Shown here: one piece after another, positions 35,359 to 45,316 of the stretch
Position numbering within the stretch: position 1 is the first letter of the stretch
How the letters are laid out: each line of letters begins with the position of its first letter
NCBI RefSeq assembly: GCF_002161215.1
Contig: NZ_NFMB01000001.1
Location: forward strand, 471,124-535,123
Length of the DNA: 64,000 bases
Reading direction: 5' to 3'
Origin: Flavonifractor sp. An10
GTDB lineage: Bacteria; Bacillota; Clostridia; Oscillospirales; Oscillospiraceae
The notes under the pieces: generated by a model
What the model was told of the DNA's origin: nothing
The model's input: only the letters and a program-made list of their open reading frames with translations
Databases searched by the model: none
Translations under genes and position numbers: made by a program

Positions 35359-38300
35359 ATGGCAGAAGCACAGAAGATACCCTTTTTGCGGCTGTTCTCC
35401 GCCTGGCGTCCGCCGGAGGAGTTGGCCGGACTGGTGGATCAGTACCTGGTGACCCGGGCGGTGATCGACAAGGCGTCCCGTTCTATCCGGGCGGAGGTGG
35501 CGTGCAGCCGCCTGCCGGACGACGGGCTGCGGCGGCAGATTGAGAGAAGCCTGGCGCTGGCCTACCGGGTGGAGAAGGTGGAGCTGGATATGGCGGGGGA
35601 ACCGGCCCCGGCCCCAACGCCCTCCATACCGCAGGCGCCCCCTCTGGAGCGGATGACGGCCCCGGCGGTGCCGGCGGACAGCGCGCCGGCTCCCGCCCCG
35701 GCGGATGATCCCCAGGCCGCCTTCCGGCGGACGGAGGAGATCCGGCGAAAGGCCCTGGCCGGGCTCAAGACCGCCCGCCCCCGGGAGAAAAAGCCCGGCG
35801 GCGGCGCGCCCAGGGGCAAGCTGCTCTATGGCCGCCACGAGATCAAAAAGGAGCCCGTCCCCATGAGCGGCCTGGAGCTGGACATGGGCACCGTCATCGT
35901 GGAGGGCGACGTGTTCTCGTTGGATCACCGGGAGCTGAAAAAGCGGGGCGCCTGGGTGATCTGCTTCGACGTGACCGACTACACCGGCTCGGTGCGGGTG
36001 TCCAAGTTCTTCCCCGGCGAGGAGGGCAAGCCCATTGTGGACGGGGTGAAGAAGGGGCAGCACCTGCTCATCCAGGGCAAGCTGAACATTGACCGCTTCA
36101 CCGGCGACATGGTGCTGGAGCCCTTCGCCATCATGGAGAGCTCCAAGCCGGTGAAGACCGACGACGCCCCGGAAAAGCGGGTGGAGCTGCACTTACATAC
36201 CACCATGTCGTCCATGGACGCCCTGACCCAGGTGAGCCCCAAGGCGGGGCCGGACAAGAACGTGGTCAAGCGGGCGGAGTCTTGGGGCCACCGGGCCATC
36301 GCCATCACCGACCACGGGGTGGCCCAGGCCTTCCCCGACGCCTGGCACTCGGCCAAGAACATCAAGATCCTCTACGGCGTGGAGGCCTACTTCATCAACG
36401 ACGTGGACGACCGGGTAGCCATCCACGGGGAGGGCGACCAGGGCTTCGACGGGGAGATCGTCTGCTTTGACATCGAGACCACCGGCCTGGACAACCGGCG
36501 GGACGTGATCACCGAGATCGGCGCGGTGGTGCTGAAAAACGGGGAGATCACCGGGCAGTTCTCCACCTTTGCCGACCCGGAGCGGCCCCTGACCCGGGAG
36601 ATCACCGAGCTCACCGGCATCACCGACCAGATGCTGGAGGGGGCCCCCTCCCAGGCGGAGGCCATCAGCGCTTTCCTGGACTTCGTGGGGGATCGGCCCC
36701 TGGCCGCCCACAACGCGGAGTTCGACCTGGGCTTCATCGCCGAGGGCTGCCGCCGCATGGGCCGGCCCTTCGAGCCCACCTCCATCGACACCCTGATTTT
36801 GGCCCAGAATCTGCTGCCCCAGCTGGGCAAGCACAAGCTGGACATCGTGGCGGAGCATCTGAACCTGCCCGCCTTCAACCACCACCGGGCCTACGACGAC
36901 GCGGCCACGGTGGGCTATATGCTGGTGCCCTTTTTCCAGATGCTGCGGGATCTGGGCGTCCACACCCTCCAGCAGATCAACCCGGCCATGACCAGGCTGC
37001 GCTCCGGCGGCAAGGCCCGCCGCCAGCCCAAGCACCTGATCATCCTGGCAAAGAACCAGCTGGGCCTGCGCAACCTGTACCAGCTCATCTCCGCCTCCCA
37101 CCTGGAGCACTTCAGGCGCTACCCCATTATGCCCAAGAGCCTGATCAACCAGCACCGGGAGGGCCTGATCATCGGCTCGGCCTGCGAGGCCGGCGAGCTG
37201 TTCCAGGCGGTGGTGAAGCGGAAGGACTTCGCCGAGCTCAAGCGCATCGCCTCCTGGTACGATTTCCTGGAGATCCAGCCCCTGTGCAACAACGCCTTCA
37301 TGCTGCGCAAGGGCATGGTGCAGAGCCAGGAGGAGCTGCGGGACTTCAACCGCACCATCGTGGCCCTGGGGGAGGCCCTGGACAAGCCGGTGTGCGCCAC
37401 CGGAGACGTTCACTTCCTGGATCCGGAGGACGAGATCTACCGGCACATCCTGCTGGCCTCCAAGGGCTTTGAGGACGCGGACTCCGAGCTGCCCATCTAC
37501 TTCAAGACCACCACCGAGATGCTGGAGGAGTTTGCCTACCTGGGGAAGGAGAAGGCCTACGAGGTGGTGGTGCGCAACACCAACCTGGTGGCCGACTGGT
37601 GTGAGGACGTGGTGCCCCTGCCCAAGGGGCTGTTCGCCCCCAAAATCGAGAACTCGGCGGAGGAGCTGACAGGCCTGGTGTGGGGGAAGGCGAAAGCCCT
37701 TTACGGTGAGGAACCGCCCCAGATCGTGGTAGACCGCATCAACGCCGAGCTGGGGGACATCATCAAGTGCAAGTACGACGTGATCTACATGTCCGCCCAG
37801 AAGCTGGTGCAGGATTCTCTGGCTCACGGATATCTGGTGGGCTCCCGGGGTTCGGTGGGCTCCTCCCTGGTGGCCTTCATGTCGGGCATCACCGAGGTCA
37901 ACTCCCTGCCGCCCCACTACCGCTGCCCCAAGTGCAAGCACTCCGACTTTGAGGCGGCCAAGGAGGGGGGCTGGGGCTGCGGCGCGGACATGCCGGACGC
38001 GGTGTGCCCGGTGTGCGGCACCCCCTACGAGAAGGACGGCTTCAACATCCCCTTCGAGACCTTCCTGGGCTTCGGCGGCGACAAGGTGCCCGATATCGAT
38101 CTGAACTTCTCCGGCGAGTATCAGGCCAACGCCCACCGCTATACCTTCGAACTGTTCGGCCAGACCCACGTGTTCCGGGCGGGCACCATCGGCACCGTGG
38201 CGGAAAAGACCGCCTTTGGCTATGTGAAGAAGTACATGGAGGAGCGGGGGATGCACATCACCCGGGCGGAGGAGAACCGGCTGGCCCAGGGCTGCACCGG

Positions 38301-39525
38301 CGTCAAGCGCACCACCGGACAGCACCCCGGCGGCATGGTGGTCATCCCCCAGAACCGGGAGATCTACGACTTCTGCCCGGTGCAGCACCCCGCCGACGAC
38401 CCCAACAGCGACATCATCACCACCCACTTTGAATATCACTCCATGGAGTCCAACCTGCTGAAGCTGGACATGCTGGGCCACGATGATCCCACCATGATCC
38501 GCATGCTCCAGGATCTCACCGGGGTGGATCCCCAAAAGATCCCCCTGGACGACCCGGACACCATGAGCATCTTCACCTCCTCCAAGGTGCTGGGCTTTGA
38601 GAACGACCCCATCCTGGGCCCCACCGGCGCCGTGGCCATCCCCGAGTTCAACACCAAGTTCACCCGGGGCATGCTGGTGGACACCCAGCCCCACCAGTTC
38701 GACATCCTGCTCCGCCTGTCCGGCTTCTCCCACGGCACCGACGTGTGGCTGGGCAACGCCCGGGATCTGATTGTGGATCAGGGCATCCCCGTCGGCCAGG
38801 CCATCGGCTGCCGCGACGACATCATGCTCTTCCTGATCTCCTGCGGCATGCCGGAGAAGCGGGCCTTCAAGATCATGGAGTCGGTGCGCAAGGGCAGGGG
38901 CCTGCCCGAGGGGGCGGAGGACGAGATGAAGGCGGCCGGCGTGCCCGACTGGTACATCGGCTCCTGCAAGAAGATCAAGTACCTGTTCCCCAAGGCCCAC
39001 GCCGTGGCCTACGTGATGATGGCCTTCCGCATCGCCTGGTTCAAGGTTCACCGGCCCCTGGCCTTCTATGCCGCCTTCTTCTCCATCCGGGCCAAGGCCT
39101 TTGACGCCACTTTCATGTGCCAGGGCATGGATGTGTGCAAGGCCAAGATGCGCGAGATTGAGTCCAAGGAGAAGCCCACCCCGGTGGAGGAGGATATCCT
39201 GGTCACTCTGGAGGTGGTGTACGAGTTCTATCTCCGGGGCTTTACCTTCGAGCACATGGATCTCTACCGCTCCCACGCGGTGAACTTCCTGCCCGACAAC
39301 GAGAAGAACAGCCTGCTGCCTCCCTTCACCTCCGTGCCCGGCCTGGGGGAGACGGCGGCCTGGTCGATAATGGAGCAGCGGAAGGGAAAACAGTTCATCT
39401 CCATTGAGGAGTTCTCCGCCGCCTGCCCCAAGGTGTCCAAGACCCACATCGAGCAGCTCAAGGCCGCCGGGGCCCTGGACGGCATGCCGGATACCAGCCA
39501 GATCACCCTGTTCGACGGATTTTAA
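35359..39525 (+). CDS. polC: DNA polymerase III alpha subunit, PolC type
   Basis: A replicative polymerase of about 1,388 residues, typical of low-GC Gram-positives. Domain order: N-terminal domain and a Pro/Ala-rich linker (about 90-150), OB fold, PHP start (VELHLHTTMSSMDA, AITDHGVAQAFPDAW), inserted 3'-5' exonuclease (VCFDIETTGLDNRRD ... HNAEFDLGFI ... HRAYDDA), rest of PHP, zinc finger (CPKCKHSDF ... CPVCG), catalytic PDIDLNFSGEYQ and the helix-hairpin-helix region. A GTG at 35353 is 5 nt from AGGAG and may be the true start. Confidence 0.97.
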   Translation: MAEAQKIPFLRLFSAWRPPEELAGLVDQYLVTRAVIDKASRSIRAEVACSRLPDDGLRRQIERSLALAYRVEKVELDMAGEPAPAPTPSIPQAPPLERMTAPAVPADSAPAPAPADDPQAAFRRTEEIRRKALAGLKTARPREKKPGGGAPRGKLLYGRHEIKKEPVPMSGLELDMGTVIVEGDVFSLDHRELKKRGAWVICFDVTDYTGSVRVSKFFPGEEGKPIVDGVKKGQHLLIQGKLNIDRFTGDMVLEPFAIMESSKPVKTDDAPEKRVELHLHTTMSSMDALTQVSPKAGPDKNVVKRAESWGHRAIAITDHGVAQAFPDAWHSAKNIKILYGVEAYFINDVDDRVAIHGEGDQGFDGEIVCFDIETTGLDNRRDVITEIGAVVLKNGEITGQFSTFADPERPLTREITELTGITDQMLEGAPSQAEAISAFLDFVGDRPLAAHNAEFDLGFIAEGCRRMGRPFEPTSIDTLILAQNLLPQLGKHKLDIVAEHLNLPAFNHHRAYDDAATVGYMLVPFFQMLRDLGVHTLQQINPAMTRLRSGGKARRQPKHLIILAKNQLGLRNLYQLISASHLEHFRRYPIMPKSLINQHREGLIIGSACEAGELFQAVVKRKDFAELKRIASWYDFLEIQPLCNNAFMLRKGMVQSQEELRDFNRTIVALGEALDKPVCATGDVHFLDPEDEIYRHILLASKGFEDADSELPIYFKTTTEMLEEFAYLGKEKAYEVVVRNTNLVADWCEDVVPLPKGLFAPKIENSAEELTGLVWGKAKALYGEEPPQIVVDRINAELGDIIKCKYDVIYMSAQKLVQDSLAHGYLVGSRGSVGSSLVAFMSGITEVNSLPPHYRCPKCKHSDFEAAKEGGWGCGADMPDAVCPVCGTPYEKDGFNIPFETFLGFGGDKVPDIDLNFSGEYQANAHRYTFELFGQTHVFRAGTIGTVAEKTAFGYVKKYMEERGMHITRAEENRLAQGCTGVKRTTGQHPGGMVVIPQNREIYDFCPVQHPADDPNSDIITTHFEYHSMESNLLKLDMLGHDDPTMIRMLQDLTGVDPQKIPLDDPDTMSIFTSSKVLGFENDPILGPTGAVAIPEFNTKFTRGMLVDTQPHQFDILLRLSGFSHGTDVWLGNARDLIVDQGIPVGQAIGCRDDIMLFLISCGMPEKRAFKIMESVRKGRGLPEGAEDEMKAAGVPDWYIGSCKKIKYLFPKAHAVAYVMMAFRIAWFKVHRPLAFYAAFFSIRAKAFDATFMCQGMDVCKAKMREIESKEKPTPVEEDILVTLEVVYEFYLRGFTFEHMDLYRSHAVNFLPDNEKNSLLPPFTSVPGLGETAAWSIMEQRKGKQFISIEEFSAACPKVSKTHIEQLKAAGALDGMPDTSQITLFDGF

Positions 39526-39570
39526 GGCCGTGCCGTCCCCGCCGCGCCGGGCCGTTGGAAACAATTTGGG

Positions 39571-39599
39571 TTGCCAAACGGAAGCGTCCGTGTTATCCT
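39571..39599 (+). promoter_or_regulatory. Promoter of the ferritin gene
   Basis: TTGCCA, a 17-bp spacer and TATCCT, just after polC and about 30 nt before the ferritin ATG. Confidence 0.55.
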
Positions 39600-39631
39600 T
39601 AACTTACTGAAAGCAGAAAGGGTGACAGCAC

Positions 39632-40144
39632 ATGCTGGACAAGAAAGTTGCAGAGCTGCTCAACGAGCAGATCAACAAGGAGTTCTACTCCGCCTATCTC
39701 TATCTGGAGTTCTCCGCCTTCTTTGAGGACGAGGGCCTGGACGGCTTCGCCAACTGGTACAAGGTACAGGCCCAGGAGGAACGGGATCACGCCATGCTCA
39801 TGTTCCAGTACCTCCAGAACAACAACGTACGCCCGGCGCTGGAGGCCGTTGCCAAGCCGGAGAGCGCCCCCACCGACCGGGCAAAGGTGCTCCAGGCCGG
39901 CCTGGAGCACGAGCGCTACGTCACCGGCCTGATCCACGCCATCTACGACGCGGCCTACAGCGTGAAGGACTTCCGCACCATGCAGTTCCTGGACTGGTTC
40001 GTCAAGGAGCAGGGCGAGGAGGAGAAGAACGCCGAGGATCTGATCAAAAAGATGGAGCTCTACGGCGACGACGCCAAGGGCCTGTACATGCTCAACAGCG
40101 AGCTGGCGGCCCGTGTCTATGCCGCCCCCAGCCTGACCCTCTAA
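39632..40144 (+). CDS. ftnA: Non-heme ferritin
   Basis: A 170-residue four-helix-bundle ferritin that oxidises and stores iron in a 24-subunit shell. Ferroxidase-site residues are visible: NKEFYSAYLYLEFSAFFE (first Glu), QAQEERDHAMLMFQYL (Glu, His) and FLDWFVKEQGEEEKNAEDL (Glu and Gln). Length and organisation match FtnA-type ferritins. It is monocistronic with its own promoter and terminator. Confidence 0.95.
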   Translation: MLDKKVAELLNEQINKEFYSAYLYLEFSAFFEDEGLDGFANWYKVQAQEERDHAMLMFQYLQNNNVRPALEAVAKPESAPTDRAKVLQAGLEHERYVTGLIHAIYDAAYSVKDFRTMQFLDWFVKEQGEEEKNAEDLIKKMELYGDDAKGLYMLNSELAARVYAAPSLTL

Positions 40145-40156
40145 GCAATCTACACC

Positions 40157-40194
40157 AACAGCCCTCATCGGATCCGATGGGGGCTGTTTTATTT
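40157..40194 (+). terminator. Terminator of the ferritin gene
   Basis: AACAGCCCTCATCGG and its near-perfect complement, then TTTTATTT. Confidence 0.88.
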
Positions 40195-40199
40195 GACAG

Positions 40200-40228
40200 T
40201 TGACAGGATGAGTACAATATAGTATATT
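40200..40228 (+). promoter_or_regulatory. Promoter of the histidine operon
   Basis: Consensus TTGACA, a 17-bp spacer and TATATT; a second TTGACA lies 7 bp upstream. The leader to hisZ is only about 30 nt, too short for a T-box or a peptide attenuator. Confidence 0.8.
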
Positions 40229-40267
40229 AGCGTAGTAGTGTGATAAAGCAAGAAGGGGGGAGCCCCA

Positions 40268-41437
40268 TTGAGATCCATTATCAATACACCGGAGGGGACA
40301 AGAGACCGCCTCTTTGCCGAGTGCCGGGGGCGCCGGCGGGTGCGGCAGGCGCTGACCGGCCTGTTTCAGGGCCGGGGCTACGGGGAGGTCAGCACCCCGG
40401 AGGTGGAATTTTACGACCTGTTTCTCCAGTCGGGCAGTCCGCTGCCCCAGGAGGCCATGCTGAAAATCATCGACCGGGGCGGCAGGATCATGGTGATGCG
40501 GCCCGACTGCACCACACCCATCGCCCGGGTGGCGGCCACCAAGCTGAAAAACCTGCCGCTGCCCCAGCGGCTCTACTACGACCAGACGGTATTCCGCTCC
40601 GGTGATGCCCACCGGGGGGGCAGTAGCGAGATCGCTCAGTGCGGCGTGGAGCTCATCGGCGCCGCCGGCGCCCGGGCGGATCTGGAGGTGGTGGCCCTGG
40701 CGGTGGACGCCCTGCGCTCCTGCGGGCTGACGGACTTCCACGTGGAGCTGGGCCACGCCGGCTTTTTCCGGAACCTGGCCGCCCGGATGGAGATGGATGA
40801 GGACGAGGTGGAGCGGATGCGCGCCCTCATCGAGGGGAAGAACTTCGCCGCCCTCAACGATCTGCTGGAGCCCTACGGCGACCGTCCGGCCTGTCAGGCC
40901 CTGCGCCGCCTCTCCCGCCTGTTCGGCGGGGTGGAGGTGCTGGACGAGGCGGAGAAGCTGGCCGGGGAGCACGAGGCCCTGACCTACCTCCGGAATCTGT
41001 ACCGGGAGCTGGAGGCGGCCGGCTATGGCGCGTTCATCCGGTTTGATCTGGGGCTGGTTCACCAGATTGACTACTACACCGGCGTGGTGTTCCGGGGCTA
41101 TGCCGACGGAGCGGGCAACGCGGTGCTCTCCGGCGGCCGGTACGACGGCCTCACCGCCGCCTTCGGCCGGAGCGCCCCCGCCACCGGCTTCGCCGTGGAC
41201 GCCGACGCGGTGGCGGGCTGCCTGCCCCTGGAGGAGTCCCCACGGCTGGAGCTGCTGGTCTACTTTGAGCCGGGGCAGCTCTCCTGGGCCCTCACCGCCC
41301 TGGAGCAGGGCGGCGGCGGCCGGCGGGAGCTCTCCCCCTGCGAGACGCTGGAGGAGACGATGGAGTTGGCGAGGGAGCGGGGCGCCTCCGGGGTGCTCAC
41401 CCTGGAGAACGGCGCGGAAAGGCTGGTGCGGCTATGA
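40268..41437 (+). CDS. hisZ: ATP phosphoribosyltransferase regulatory subunit
   Basis: A 389-residue catalytically inactive relative of histidyl-tRNA synthetase that is needed by short-form HisG. Seen: NTPEGTRDRLF, MVMRPDCTTPIARV, RLYYDQTVFRS, QCGVELIGAAG and RFDLGLVHQIDYYTGVVFRGY. TTG start with AAGGGGGGAG upstream. It is the first gene of the operon and overlaps hisG by 4 nt. Confidence 0.93.
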   Translation: MRSIINTPEGTRDRLFAECRGRRRVRQALTGLFQGRGYGEVSTPEVEFYDLFLQSGSPLPQEAMLKIIDRGGRIMVMRPDCTTPIARVAATKLKNLPLPQRLYYDQTVFRSGDAHRGGSSEIAQCGVELIGAAGARADLEVVALAVDALRSCGLTDFHVELGHAGFFRNLAARMEMDEDEVERMRALIEGKNFAALNDLLEPYGDRPACQALRRLSRLFGGVEVLDEAEKLAGEHEALTYLRNLYRELEAAGYGAFIRFDLGLVHQIDYYTGVVFRGYADGAGNAVLSGGRYDGLTAAFGRSAPATGFAVDADAVAGCLPLEESPRLELLVYFEPGQLSWALTALEQGGGGRRELSPCETLEETMELARERGASGVLTLENGAERLVRL

Positions 41438-42087
41438 GCGTGAACCGGGAAAACCGACTGCGCATCGCCCTGACCAAGGGGCGGCTGCTGGACAAGAGCG
41501 TGGAGCTGTTCACCGCCATGGGCCTGGACTGCACCCCCATCGAACACCCCGGCCGGCGGCTGGTACACGCCATCCCCAACTACCCCCTGGACGCGGTGCT
41601 GGCCAAGGCACCGGACGTGATCACCTACGTGGAGCACGGGGTGTGCGACCTGGGCATCGTGGGCAAGGACACCATCCTGGAGCAGGGCCGTACCTTCTAT
41701 GAGGTGTTGGATCTGGGCTTCGGAAAGTGCCGCTTCGCCCTGGCGGTGAAGGAGGGAAGCGACTTCTACGGCACCTACCAGACCCGGCGCATTGCCAGCA
41801 AGTACCCCAACGTGGCCCGTGCCTTCTTCGAGAAGAAGGGCATGGACGTGGATATCATCAAGATCGAGGGCTCGGTGGAGCTGGCCCCCATCCTGGGCCT
41901 GGCCGACGCCATCGTGGACATCGTGGAGACGGGGGCCACCCTGCGGGAGAACGGCCTGGTGCCCATCGAGGACGTGGCCCAGGTCAGTGCCCGGCTGATC
42001 GTCAACACGGCCAGCATGAAGCTGCACAAGGAGGCCATCGAGGACTTTATTGCCCGGTGTGAGGCGGAATTGGAGAGAAGAGCATGA
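41434..42087 (+). CDS. hisG: ATP phosphoribosyltransferase, short form
   Basis: A 217-residue enzyme for the first step of histidine synthesis (ATP + PRPP). Seen: LRIALTKGRLLDKS, DLGIVGKDTILEQ, RIASKYPNVARAFF and the phosphate loop EIxDxVETGATLREN-like ADAIVDIVETGATLREN. The C-terminal regulatory domain of long HisG is absent, matching the presence of hisZ. Confidence 0.97.
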   Translation: MSVNRENRLRIALTKGRLLDKSVELFTAMGLDCTPIEHPGRRLVHAIPNYPLDAVLAKAPDVITYVEHGVCDLGIVGKDTILEQGRTFYEVLDLGFGKCRFALAVKEGSDFYGTYQTRRIASKYPNVARAFFEKKGMDVDIIKIEGSVELAPILGLADAIVDIVETGATLRENGLVPIEDVAQVSARLIVNTASMKLHKEAIEDFIARCEAELERRA

Positions 42088-43397
42088 TTCAGATTGTGAC
42101 AGCCGACGGGCGGCGGGAGCGGGAGGTACTCCAGGCCATGCGGGCCCGGGCCGCCCAGGCGGGCGCGGAGATCAACAGGGCCGCAGCGGCCATCCTAGAG
42201 GACGTGCGGGAGAACGGCTACCCGGCGGTGGCGGCCTGCTCCCGGAAATTCGACGGGGCGGAGCCCTATGAGATTGCGCCGGAGCGGCTGGAGGCGGCCT
42301 GCGCGGCCTGCCCGCCAGAACTGCTCTCTGCCCTGGAGCGGGCGGCGGCCAACATCCGGGACTACAATGAAAAGCTGCTGCTCAAGAGCCAGGAGTGGCG
42401 CTCCCCCGACGGGGGCGTGGTGGGCCGTATCGTCCGGGGCCTGAGCCGGGTGGGCATCTATGTGCCCGGCGGCACGGCGGCCTACCCCTCCTCGGTGCTG
42501 ATGAACGCCGTCCCCGCCAAGGTGGCAGGGGTGGGGGAGATCGTCATGGTTACGCCCCCCACGGAGAACCTGAACGACGCGGTGCTGGCCGCCGCGAAAA
42601 TTGCCGGCGTGGATCGTGTGATCGCCGTGGGCGGGGCCCAGGCGGTGGCCGCCCTGACCTACGGGGCGGGCTTCATCCCCAGGGTGGACAAGCTGGTGGG
42701 GCCGGGCAACGCCTACGTGGCCGCCGCCAAACGCATGGCCTACGGCCAGCTGGACATCGACATGGTGGCCGGCCCCTCCGAGGTGCTGGTGATCGCCGAT
42801 GAAAAGGCGGATCCCAGGCTGGCGGCCGCCGATCTGCTGAGCCAGGCGGAGCACGACAAGCTGGCCTCCGCCGTGCTGCTCACCACCAGCCGGGTTCTGG
42901 CGGAGGCGGTGGACCGGGAGATTGTCCGGCAGACTGGCTACCTGACCCGCAGCGAGATCATGGAGGCCTCTCTCCGGGACTTCGGCTGCGCCATCGTGTG
43001 CGGCACCCTGGACAACTGCGCGGCCCTGGCCAACGAGATCGCCCCGGAGCACCTGGAGATCATGACCGAGAATCCCCGGGCCCTGCTGTCCCAGATCAAA
43101 AATGCCGGGGCGGTGTTCCTGGGGGCCTGGTCGCCGGAGCCTCTGGGGGACTACCTGGCCGGGCCTGACCACGTGCTGCCCACCAGCGGCACCGCCCGGT
43201 TCTTCTCACCACTGAGCGTGGACAGCTTCCTCAAGACCATGAGCATCATCCAGTATGGCAAGGCCAGCTTGGAGCCCATCCGGAACGACATCATCCGGCT
43301 GGCGGAGGCGGAGCACCTGACCGCCCACGCCAACTCCATCCGGGTGCGGTTTGAGGACGTGGACGGCCCGGCAGACAAAGGGGAGGGGAGAGCATGA
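42084..43397 (+). CDS. hisD: Histidinol dehydrogenase
   Basis: A 437-residue zinc and NAD enzyme that oxidises L-histidinol to histidine in two steps. Seen: GLSRVGIYVPGGTAAYPSS, GVDRVIAVGGAQAVAALTYG, KLVGPGNAYVAAAKR, IDMVAGPSEVLVIAD, QAEHD and PTSGTARFFSPLSVDSF. It overlaps hisG and hisB by 4 nt each. Confidence 0.97.
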   Translation: MIQIVTADGRREREVLQAMRARAAQAGAEINRAAAAILEDVRENGYPAVAACSRKFDGAEPYEIAPERLEAACAACPPELLSALERAAANIRDYNEKLLLKSQEWRSPDGGVVGRIVRGLSRVGIYVPGGTAAYPSSVLMNAVPAKVAGVGEIVMVTPPTENLNDAVLAAAKIAGVDRVIAVGGAQAVAALTYGAGFIPRVDKLVGPGNAYVAAAKRMAYGQLDIDMVAGPSEVLVIADEKADPRLAAADLLSQAEHDKLASAVLLTTSRVLAEAVDREIVRQTGYLTRSEIMEASLRDFGCAIVCGTLDNCAALANEIAPEHLEIMTENPRALLSQIKNAGAVFLGAWSPEPLGDYLAGPDHVLPTSGTARFFSPLSVDSFLKTMSIIQYGKASLEPIRNDIIRLAEAEHLTAHANSIRVRFEDVDGPADKGEGRA

Positions 43398-43969
43398 GGA
43401 CGGCCCAGATTACCCGGGAAACCAAGGAGACGCGGATCGATCTCCGCCTATGCCTGGATGGCGGGGTGGTGGAGGTTCACACCGGCATCGGCTTTTTCGA
43501 CCACATGCTCACCGCCTTGGCCTTCTACGGCGGCCTGGGGCTGGAACTCACCGCCCGGGGCGATCTGGAGGTGGACGGCCACCACACGGTGGAGGACGTG
43601 GGCATCGTGCTGGGCCAGGCCATGAGCCGGGCCCTGGGCGACCGGAAGGGCATCCGCCGGTTTGCCTCCGCCTGCATCCCCATGGACGAGGCCCTGTGCT
43701 TCACCGCCCTGGACTTCTCCAACCGGCCCTTCCTGGTGTTCGACGCCGAGATGCCCCAGCCCATGATCGGGGGCTACGACTCCTGCCTGACGGAGGAGTT
43801 CATGCGGGCGCTAGCAATGAACAGTGGATTGACTTTACACACGAAGGCCCTCTATGGAAAGAATGCCCACCATATCACCGAGGCCCTGTTCAAGTCTCTG
43901 GGCGTGGCCATCAAGGACGCGGTGCAGGTGACCGGCACCGGCGTGACCTCCACCAAGGGAGTCCTGTGA
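43394..43969 (+). CDS. hisB: Imidazoleglycerol-phosphate dehydratase
   Basis: A 191-residue monofunctional dehydratase. The metal-binding segments GIGFFDHMLTALAFYG, DGHHTVEDVGIVLGQA and HHITEALFKSLG are present. There is no fused phosphatase domain, so histidinol phosphate must be dephosphorylated by a separate enzyme not seen here. Confidence 0.97.
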   Translation: MRTAQITRETKETRIDLRLCLDGGVVEVHTGIGFFDHMLTALAFYGGLGLELTARGDLEVDGHHTVEDVGIVLGQAMSRALGDRKGIRRFASACIPMDEALCFTALDFSNRPFLVFDAEMPQPMIGGYDSCLTEEFMRALAMNSGLTLHTKALYGKNAHHITEALFKSLGVAIKDAVQVTGTGVTSTKGVL

Positions 43970-43988
43970 GAGAGACGGTGACAAGGAA

Positions 43989-44597
43989 ATGAGCTATACA
44001 GCGATTGTGGACTATGGGGTTGGCAATCTCAAGAGTCTGACCAACGCCATGAACTACCTGGGCCTGCCCAGCCGCATCACCAGTGACCGGGCGGAGCTGG
44101 AGCGGGCCGACGCTATCCTCCTGCCCGGCGTTGGGGCCTTCCCCGACGCGGCGGAGAGGCTCCGGGAGACCGGCCTGGCGGGCCTGCTGACGGAGCAGGC
44201 GGCCAGGAAGCCCATGCTGGGCATCTGCCTGGGGATGCAGCTGCTCTTTGACCGGGGGGAGGAGGTGCGGCCCTGTGAGGGGCTGGGACTGGTACACGGC
44301 TCCGTCAAAAAGATTGAGACCCCCTATAAGCTGCCCCACATCGGCTGGAACACCCTGACATTTCCCGGGGAATCCCCCCTGTTCCGGGGGCTGGACGAGG
44401 GGGCGTCGGTGTACTTCGTCCACTCCTACTGCGCCCTGGCCGACGATCCGGCGGACGTGATCGCTACGACCGACTACGGCGCGCCGGTGACGGCGGCGGT
44501 GAACCACGGGCTGGTGTACGGCTGTCAGTTCCACCCGGAGAAGAGCGGGGAAGTGGGGCTGACCATTTTGAAGAACTTCGGAGGGCTGAGCCGATGA
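43989..44597 (+). CDS. hisH: Imidazole glycerol phosphate synthase, glutaminase subunit
   Basis: A 202-residue class-I glutamine amidotransferase that feeds ammonia to HisF. Seen: VDYGVGNLKSLTNAM, the nucleophile GICLGMQLLFD, YFVHSYCA, and the His-Glu pair in YGCQFHPEKSG. AAGGA lies just before the ATG, 19 nt after hisB. Confidence 0.97.
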   Translation: MSYTAIVDYGVGNLKSLTNAMNYLGLPSRITSDRAELERADAILLPGVGAFPDAAERLRETGLAGLLTEQAARKPMLGICLGMQLLFDRGEEVRPCEGLGLVHGSVKKIETPYKLPHIGWNTLTFPGESPLFRGLDEGASVYFVHSYCALADDPADVIATTDYGAPVTAAVNHGLVYGCQFHPEKSGEVGLTILKNFGGLSR

Positions 44598-45316
44598 TTG
44601 TGCTGCCTGCCATTGACTTGAAGGATCACCAGGTAGTCCGCCTGCGCAAGGGGGAGTTTCACACCGTCCACCGGGTGGCGGAGGATCCCCTCCAGACGGC
44701 GCGGGCCTTTGCCGCCGCCGGGGCAAAATACATCCATATGGTGGATCTGGACGGCGCCCGCAGCGGGGCCCGGAAGAACGAGGCGGAGGTGCGCGCCGTG
44801 GCGGAGCACTCCGGCCTGAAGGTGGAGCTGGGGGGCGGCCTGCGCACCCTGGCGGATCTGGAGGCCGCCGACGCAATGGGGGTCACCCGGATGGTGATCG
44901 GCTCGGCGGCGGTGAGCGACCCGGATTTTGTACGGGCCGCCGTGGAGCGGTACGGAGAGCGCATCGCCGTGGGCATTGACGCCAGGGACGGCGTGGTCAA
45001 AACCGCCGGCTGGGAGGACTCCTCCGGGCTGGACTATCTGGACTTTGCCGCATCCATGGAGCAAATAGGTGTAAAGATTGTCATCTTTACAGATATTGAG
45101 ACGGACGGCATGCTGACAGGCCCCTCCTGGGATCGCCTTGAAAGTCTGCAAAGGAAAATTACTTGTCGAATTATCGCCAGCGGCGGTGTGTCCAGCAACG
45201 AGGACATCCGACGCCTGCGGGACATGGGTCTCTACGGGGCCATCGTGGGCAAGGCGTATTACACCGGGGCTGTGGATCTGGCCCTGGCGGTAAAGGAGGC
45301 GGGCGAGCAGTGTTAG
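44594..45316 (+). CDS. hisA: ProFAR isomerase
   Basis: A 240-residue TIM-barrel isomerase. Seen: [86 protein letters not shown] and [12 protein letters not shown]. Both catalytic Asp residues (strands 1 and 5) are there. ATGA overlap with hisH. Confidence 0.97.
   Translation: MIVLPAIDLKDHQVVRLRKGEFHTVHRVAEDPLQTARAFAAAGAKYIHMVDLDGARSGARKNEAEVRAVAEHSGLKVELGGGLRTLADLEAADAMGVTRMVIGSAAVSDPDFVRAAVERYGERIAVGIDARDGVVKTAGWEDSSGLDYLDFAASMEQIGVKIVIFTDIETDGMLTGPSWDRLESLQRKITCRIIASGGVSSNEDIRRLRDMGLYGAIVGKAYYTGAVDLALAVKEAGEQC

Noticed and set aside
36193..39564. Minus-strand open frame of over 1,100 codons opposite polC
   Set aside because: It is a composition shadow: high GC at third positions removes stops on the opposite strand. 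The His/Gly/Val/Gln-rich translation has no recognisable domain, while polC is fully conserved.
40229..40267. T-box or peptide attenuator before hisZ
   Set aside because: The leader is only about 30-40 nt and contains no His-codon run or T-box motif.
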